NCBI GenBank assembly: GCA_035527515.1
Contig: DATLAJ010000151.1
Location: 1-8,710 of the forward strand
DNA from: a bacterium
GTDB lineage: Bacteria; B130-G9
Length of the DNA stretch: 8,710 nt
Reading direction: 5' to 3'
The notes below the pieces were generated by a model that made no database searches, was not told where the DNA came from, and saw only the letters and a list, made by a program, of their open reading frames with translations. Shown one piece after another: positions 5,228 through 8,710 of this stretch. The first letter of the stretch is position 1. Every line of letters starts with the position of its first letter. Position numbers and translations under genes: made by a program.

Positions 5228-7650
5228 TTACTGTTCGTCCTCTTGTCCTGACGTTTCGCCAGCTTCTTGAGAATGTCATCCAACATCTGGCTGTTCGCGA
5301 TTGGAACAGTCTCCCGGTTGTCTATCACAAACACGAGCGCCCCTCCAACTCGCAGCTGCTCGCAAAGGCTCGCATCCGCCTCGAGCTTCGAGTCGACCGA
5401 CTTTGACGCCGAGAGCGACTTGATCTTGGCCGGCTCGAAGCCCGCCTTGACTATCGGCTCCTCCCAGTAGGAGTTCTCCGGCTCCTTCGCTCGAAGCAGG
5501 ATGTATTTGTCGAACTTGTCTCCGTCCTGCATCAGCATCGCCTCTTGCCGCTGCGCCTCTTGCAGTTCAGAGAGGCCTGTCTGAGCGGTGATAACGCCAT
5601 TGCTGTCCAGATACACTATGTGATGGACCTCGAATGGACGTAACTTTCCCTCGTCGCGCAGCTTGATCATGCGCGCAAGCCCCTCAAGGCCCGCCTTCGC
5701 GTTCGCTGAAATGAATACGTCAAGCTTCCCTTTTATCAACGGCCTGCTCGGCACCACGCTCGCGCCCGACATCTCAGACCGGAACACCAGCTTGTCGTTC
5801 ACTCTCTCGAACGCAGACTTCAGCTGAGCGAAGTTGCGCGCCCTCAGCGCCTCAAGCCCAAAGATATACCCCGGAAGCAAGTCAAGGCCGTAGGTCGCGA
5901 TGAGCCTCTTGCCCTCGTCAGTCGAGGCATCGACCCTATTCACCTCAAGCCCAGGCATCATCACCAGCGTTGAGTTGATTATCTGGTCCTCGTTGCTCGC
6001 AACCGAGTTCGCATCATAAACCACAGAGACGGGCACCTTCACCGCCTCGTCATATTCACACCGCGACTGCTTGGTGGCCGGATTGACGCACCGGGCGATC
6101 ATCCCCTCCTTGCGGGGGCAATCGAAGTCGTGCAAGCACTTTGGCAGGTTCTTGCAGGCCGCAACCTCGTCAGCACGCTGCCCTAAAATCGTGCAGACGC
6201 TCCGTGAGAGGAGCATCTTGTCGATGCGGTCTCCGAACCGCTGATTGTTTATGTAAAGCGTTGGCGAGGCGCTCACGCGGAGCCTTGCGTCCCTAGCCGC
6301 CATGCTCCTGAGCTCTCGCTCGGGATAGCCGCTCGAGAGGCATTCCGAAAGCGCTTTCGTGTCAATGCCGACGCTCGAGGCGCACTCCTGCCAGCTCGTC
6401 CCCTCCACGGATGTGTTCACGCACTCAACGTAGGACACGAACTTCTCCGGCTGCGTTTTGAGGACACAGAGCTGACGCATGTCCTCCTCGACCTCTTCCT
6501 CGCCGTGAAGCGAGTCGAACTCGCCCTCACCAGCGTCCCGAACTATGTAGTAAACGTGCGGTTCGACAGCGTCCCCGAAGGTTGTCTTAAGCTCAAACAA
6601 CGTCTTGAATGCTGGCTTGGAGTACGGGCAGAAACTCATCATATAAAGGTCCAGCCTCACGGTCGGCCTGACCGTCCCAGCGTCCCTTAGCTTGAGGAAA
6701 CCACTGACCAGCGAAGCAACCGCGGGACTGTCCGGAACCTCTTTCGACAGCGGTATCTCCTCGACTGCAAAGCGCTGACTGGCATCCGCTGCCCCAGGCC
6801 TCAGCCTCGTCAGGAGCAGATTCCGACCCTGATAGTCGAAATTGACAACGTGGCTTTCCCCAACATCGAACGAGCGCCTCGTCGTTGTGCGCCGCCCGGA
6901 GTTGAAGACGACGTCGATGCCCTGCACCTCTTGGGCGAGCTTGGTCGAGGCCTCCTCGTTAAGGTGCGAGAGCACAATCACGACGTCAACCTTGCCACGC
7001 TGCTCCGCAAGAACCTTGCTAACGGCCTCTTTAGGATCGAGCACTTTCAAGCCCTCGAACTGTTGCCAGTAATCGCCAAACTCCACCTCTGGCATGCACA
7101 CGCCGGTGACAAGGACATTCTTTCCGCCAACTTTCTTTATGATGAACGGCGTCACGAACGGCTTGCCGTCCCCGGTCTGAACGTTGCACGAGACGAACGT
7201 CAAACCCAACGCACTCTCCGCCCACTTGATCGCCCCCTGCCCGAACGCGAACTCGTCGTCGCCGAGGCACACCGCGTCGTATTTCATCAGGGCCATCGCC
7301 CTAAGCGCGACGAACGTCCGCTGCTTGTCGAGCTCGTCCCCCTGAACATACTCGTCGTAAATCCCATGTGCGAAGCAGCCGCCGCCGTCCAACAGCAGCA
7401 GGTCGCCGAACTCCGAACGTAGAACCTCTATCTCGTGTGCCCGCCTCGCCACGCCGCCGAGCGGCTCGGCCGGGCAGTTACACGGCTCGATCATGGCATG
7501 CGTCTCGCCGGTGTAGGCTATGGCGACCTGCGCCGACGCAACGCTGGCGGCCGTGCTCGGCACCTGCGGCTCTGCCAGAGCTGTGTGCAGACACGCGAAC
7601 ACAATGAGCCCCAGCCCGAGGGCAACATGCGAGACCCTATAAGTTACCAA
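5224..7650 (-). CDS. Exported fusion: pseudo-metallophosphatase plus three thioredoxin-like domains
   Basis: An 808-aa protein. TTG at 7650 is the only possible start: an in-frame TAA lies two codons upstream, and AGGTGGGAG ends 10 nt before it. A signal peptide spans about 1-26 (cut after TALA). Residues 40-300 are UshA-like: TGETHA (47-52), EPCNC (55-59), LGGVARR (64-70), LDGGG (87-91), YDAVCLGDDEF (124-134) and SHL (228-230). H51 and H229 remain, but the D of LDxGD and the NHE are changed. Residues 330-490 are a DsbA/GILT-type thioredoxin domain with CPYS (341-344), LHGEEEVEEDMRQLC and the cis-Pro motif SASPT (460-464). Residues 499-531 form a five-Cys linker. Residues 537-620 are thioredoxin-like (LLPGY at 591-595) without Cys, and 641-790 repeat the first thioredoxin domain without CxxC. 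No heme CxxCH is present. The gene heads the operon and overlaps the carbamoyltransferase by 4 nt. It is probably a periplasmic binding or scaffold protein (inference). Confidence 0.85.
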   Translation of the reverse strand: MVTYRVSHVALGLGLIVFACLHTALAEPQVPSTAASVASAQVAIAYTGETHAMIEPCNCPAEPLGGVARRAHEIEVLRSEFGDLLLLDGGGCFAHGIYDEYVQGDELDKQRTFVALRAMALMKYDAVCLGDDEFAFGQGAIKWAESALGLTFVSCNVQTGDGKPFVTPFIIKKVGGKNVLVTGVCMPEVEFGDYWQQFEGLKVLDPKEAVSKVLAEQRGKVDVVIVLSHLNEEASTKLAQEVQGIDVVFNSGRRTTTRRSFDVGESHVVNFDYQGRNLLLTRLRPGAADASQRFAVEEIPLSKEVPDSPAVASLVSGFLKLRDAGTVRPTVRLDLYMMSFCPYSKPAFKTLFELKTTFGDAVEPHVYYIVRDAGEGEFDSLHGEEEVEEDMRQLCVLKTQPEKFVSYVECVNTSVEGTSWQECASSVGIDTKALSECLSSGYPERELRSMAARDARLRVSASPTLYINNQRFGDRIDKMLLSRSVCTILGQRADEVAACKNLPKCLHDFDCPRKEGMIARCVNPATKQSRCEYDEAVKVPVSVVYDANSVASNEDQIINSTLVMMPGLEVNRVDASTDEGKRLIATYGLDLLPGYIFGLEALRARNFAQLKSAFERVNDKLVFRSEMSGASVVPSRPLIKGKLDVFISANAKAGLEGLARMIKLRDEGKLRPFEVHHIVYLDSNGVITAQTGLSELQEAQRQEAMLMQDGDKFDKYILLRAKEPENSYWEEPIVKAGFEPAKIKSLSASKSVDSKLEADASLCEQLRVGGALVFVIDNRETVPIANSQMLDDILKKLAKRQDKRTNSK

Positions 7651-7660
7651 CTTTGCTTAT

Positions 7661-7669
7661 CTCCCACCT
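7661..7669 (-). promoter_or_regulatory. Shine-Dalgarno AGGTGGGAG before a TTG start
   Basis: Minus-strand AGGTGGGAG lies 10 nt before the TTG at 7650. With the in-frame TAA at 7657-7659 it leaves TTG as the only reasonable start. The weak start codon and long spacing may hold expression of the 808-aa protein down despite the good promoter. Confidence 0.45.
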
Positions 7670-7677
7670 GAACATGC

Positions 7678-7712
7678 CGGCTCATGCCCACATTATTGTG
7701 CATCCAAAGCCG
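7678..7712 (-). other. Possible leader hairpin in the operon 5' untranslated region
   Basis: Downstream of the predicted start of transcription, minus-strand CGGCT (7708-7712) pairs with AGCCG (7678-7682). Inside lies a second stem, TGCACA with TGT-GG-GCA, around the loop ATAA. The stems are short and imperfect. It matches no riboswitch class I know and may be chance. Confidence 0.25.
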
Positions 7713-7724
7713 CAATTCTGTGGC

Positions 7725-7754
7725 AATATAGGCAGGCAGGCCGCCTCATGTCAA
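7725..7754 (-). promoter_or_regulatory. Sigma70-type promoter of the carbamoyltransferase operon
   Basis: On the minus strand a perfect -35 TTGACA (7749-7754) is followed after 18 bp by TATATT (7725-7730), five of six matches to the -10 consensus. Transcription would start near 7718, giving a leader of roughly 70 nt before the TTG start codon. This is the best promoter match I found, and it sits directly upstream of the three-gene operon. Confidence 0.65.
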
Positions 7755-7803
7755 CGGCTCACGATTTGAAAGCCCCTGTCTGCATCCTGCCCGACCGAGT
7801 CGC

Positions 7804-7834
7804 TTGACCTAGCGATGCGGAAAGTGCTCAATAT
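7804..7834 (+). promoter_or_regulatory. Weak candidate promoter for the restriction-modification gene
   Basis: TTGACC (7804-7809) is a good -35 match (five of six), but the best -10 options (TCAATA or CAATAT near 7828-7834) are poor and spaced 18-19 bp. The position, 42-72 bp before the ATG at 7876, is plausible. Confidence 0.25.
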
Positions 7835-7875
7835 GCTCAGAGTAGCGAGAGAATGGAGAGGACGTAGGCAAGAGT

Positions 7876-8710
7876 ATGACGATCCACCAAGCCCTTCAGA
7901 CATTCGCCGAGGCCGTCAAGGCCAAGATGACAGCGATGACGCCCGGTGAGCCCGAAGACCAATTGCGCGCGCCCTTTGAGAGCTTCATGTCCGAGGCAGG
8001 AAGCGCCTTGGGTGGGACCGTGGTCTGCAAGGGTGAGACGAGGCTTCCCGATCGACTTGGTAAGCCTGACTATGCCATTCATTTTAACGGCCTGCTCGCC
8101 GGTTACGTCGAACTCAAAGCGCCGGGGATTGGGGCGAATCCAAGACGTTACACCGGCCACAACCGGGAGCAATGGAAGCGTTTCCAACTTCTCCCAAACG
8201 TGCTCTACTGCGACGGCAACGAGTGGGCGCTGTATCGCAATGGCGAACTCGTCCATAGGTTGGTGCGCCTATCCGGGGACGTGACTTGCGATGGCCGCAA
8301 GGCCGTTAGCGCGGAAAACGCCCGAGCCCTCGACCCGCTACTGCGAGATTTCTTGTCCTGGCAGCCGTTCATACCGACCGACCGCAGAGGCAAGATCGAC
8401 CTGAAGGGCTTTGCCGAACTGCTGGCCCCGCTCTGCCGAATGCTGCGCGATGATGTAACGGAGGCGCTTCGGAATGCGGATTCTCCGATGCACGCCATTG
8501 CCAGGGATTGGGGACACTCTCTTTTCGCCGATGCTTCCGACGAGCAATTCGCAGATGCCTACGCCCAGACTGTGACTTTCGCTCTTCTCCTCGCCCGCAG
8601 CGAAGGCGCTGAGCCGCTATCCTCAGACACCGCCCGGCAGATGCTGGACAGCCACCACGCTCTGCTGGGCCGAGCACTGGCAGTCCTTACTGATTTCCAG
8701 GTCAAAGCTG
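7876..8710 (+). CDS. N-terminal part of type IIG/ISP restriction-modification enzyme (cut by window end)
   Basis: An open frame from ATG 7876 runs off the window, giving 278 residues. The start is fixed by an in-frame TAG at 7843-7845 with no other start codon between; a loose GGAGAGGA site lies 13 nt upstream. Residues about 25-125 form a PD-(D/E)xK nuclease fold: E54, GKPDY (62-66, acidic D65), YVELKAPG (77-84, catalytic E79 and K81), then NREQWKRFQ (96-104) and DGNEWALYRNGE. A helical region follows, with DAYAQTVTFALLLAR (227-241), close to the YAQTxxYGLxxAR motif seen in single-chain restriction-methylase proteins just before the N6-adenine methylase domain. That methylase domain and the target recognition region would lie beyond the window. 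The gene is divergent from the carbamoyltransferase operon and probably unrelated to it. Intact full length cannot be judged. Confidence 0.8.
   Translation, partial: MTIHQALQTFAEAVKAKMTAMTPGEPEDQLRAPFESFMSEAGSALGGTVVCKGETRLPDRLGKPDYAIHFNGLLAGYVELKAPGIGANPRRYTGHNREQWKRFQLLPNVLYCDGNEWALYRNGELVHRLVRLSGDVTCDGRKAVSAENARALDPLLRDFLSWQPFIPTDRRGKIDLKGFAELLAPLCRMLRDDVTEALRNADSPMHAIARDWGHSLFADASDEQFADAYAQTVTFALLLARSEGAEPLSSDTARQMLDSHHALLGRALAVLTDFQVKA

Noticed and set aside
6850-7422. Plus-strand open frame of 190 codons
   Set aside because: It is antisense to the UshA-like domain of the 808-aa protein, with shadow-type composition and no motif.
5224-7650. Multiheme cytochrome or heme-binding role for the 808-aa protein
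   Set aside because: Despite many cysteines there is no CxxCH motif anywhere in the protein.
7837-8256. Minus-strand open frame of 139 codons
   Set aside because: It is antisense to the restriction-modification gene, whose PD-ExK motifs are clear on the plus strand.

Overview
The window is most likely from a moderately GC-rich, diderm environmental bacterium. Evidence for this is the set of exported proteins with Sec signal peptides or lipoboxes, the Shine-Dalgarno sites (AGAGGA, GAGGTGA) and a sigma70-like promoter. The phylum cannot be fixed from the sequence. The protein families would suit a planctomycete, deltaproteobacterium or candidate-phylum bacterium, but that is only an impression. 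No rRNA, tRNA, CRISPR array or transposase was seen.

Layout. Positions 66-1911 hold three small minus-strand genes in tandem (gaps of 25 and 45 bp). They encode a probable OB-fold lipoprotein and two short single-helix membrane-anchored proteins, one with an NTF2-like tail. Positions 1996-2441 hold no confident gene. They contain a short coding-like remnant (2055-2246), two perfect 8-bp-stem hairpins about 25 bp apart, and a 14-bp tandem direct repeat. Positions 2442-7650 form a tight minus-strand operon read from a good promoter (TTGACA-18 bp-TATATT at 7725-7754). Its order is an 808-aa exported multidomain protein, then a 571-aa NodU/TobZ-type carbamoyltransferase (ATGA overlap), then a 354-aa exported protein (GTG start 5 nt after the carbamoyltransferase stop). 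At the right edge, divergently transcribed, is the N-terminal part of a probable type IIG/ISP restriction-modification enzyme (7876 onward, cut by the window end).

How the genes may work together. The two exported proteins of the central operon share a UshA/5'-nucleotidase-like (metallophosphatase) fold signature, yet both have lost most metal-binding residues. The larger one continues into a thioredoxin/DsbA-like domain with a CPYS motif, a Cys-rich linker, and two further thioredoxin-like domains that lack redox cysteines. Between them sits a cytoplasmic carbamoyltransferase with all its catalytic landmarks. One live cytosolic enzyme translationally coupled to two apparently dead exported proteins is the most unusual feature here. 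It may mark an undescribed export or surface-modification system, but its substrate cannot be read from the sequence.
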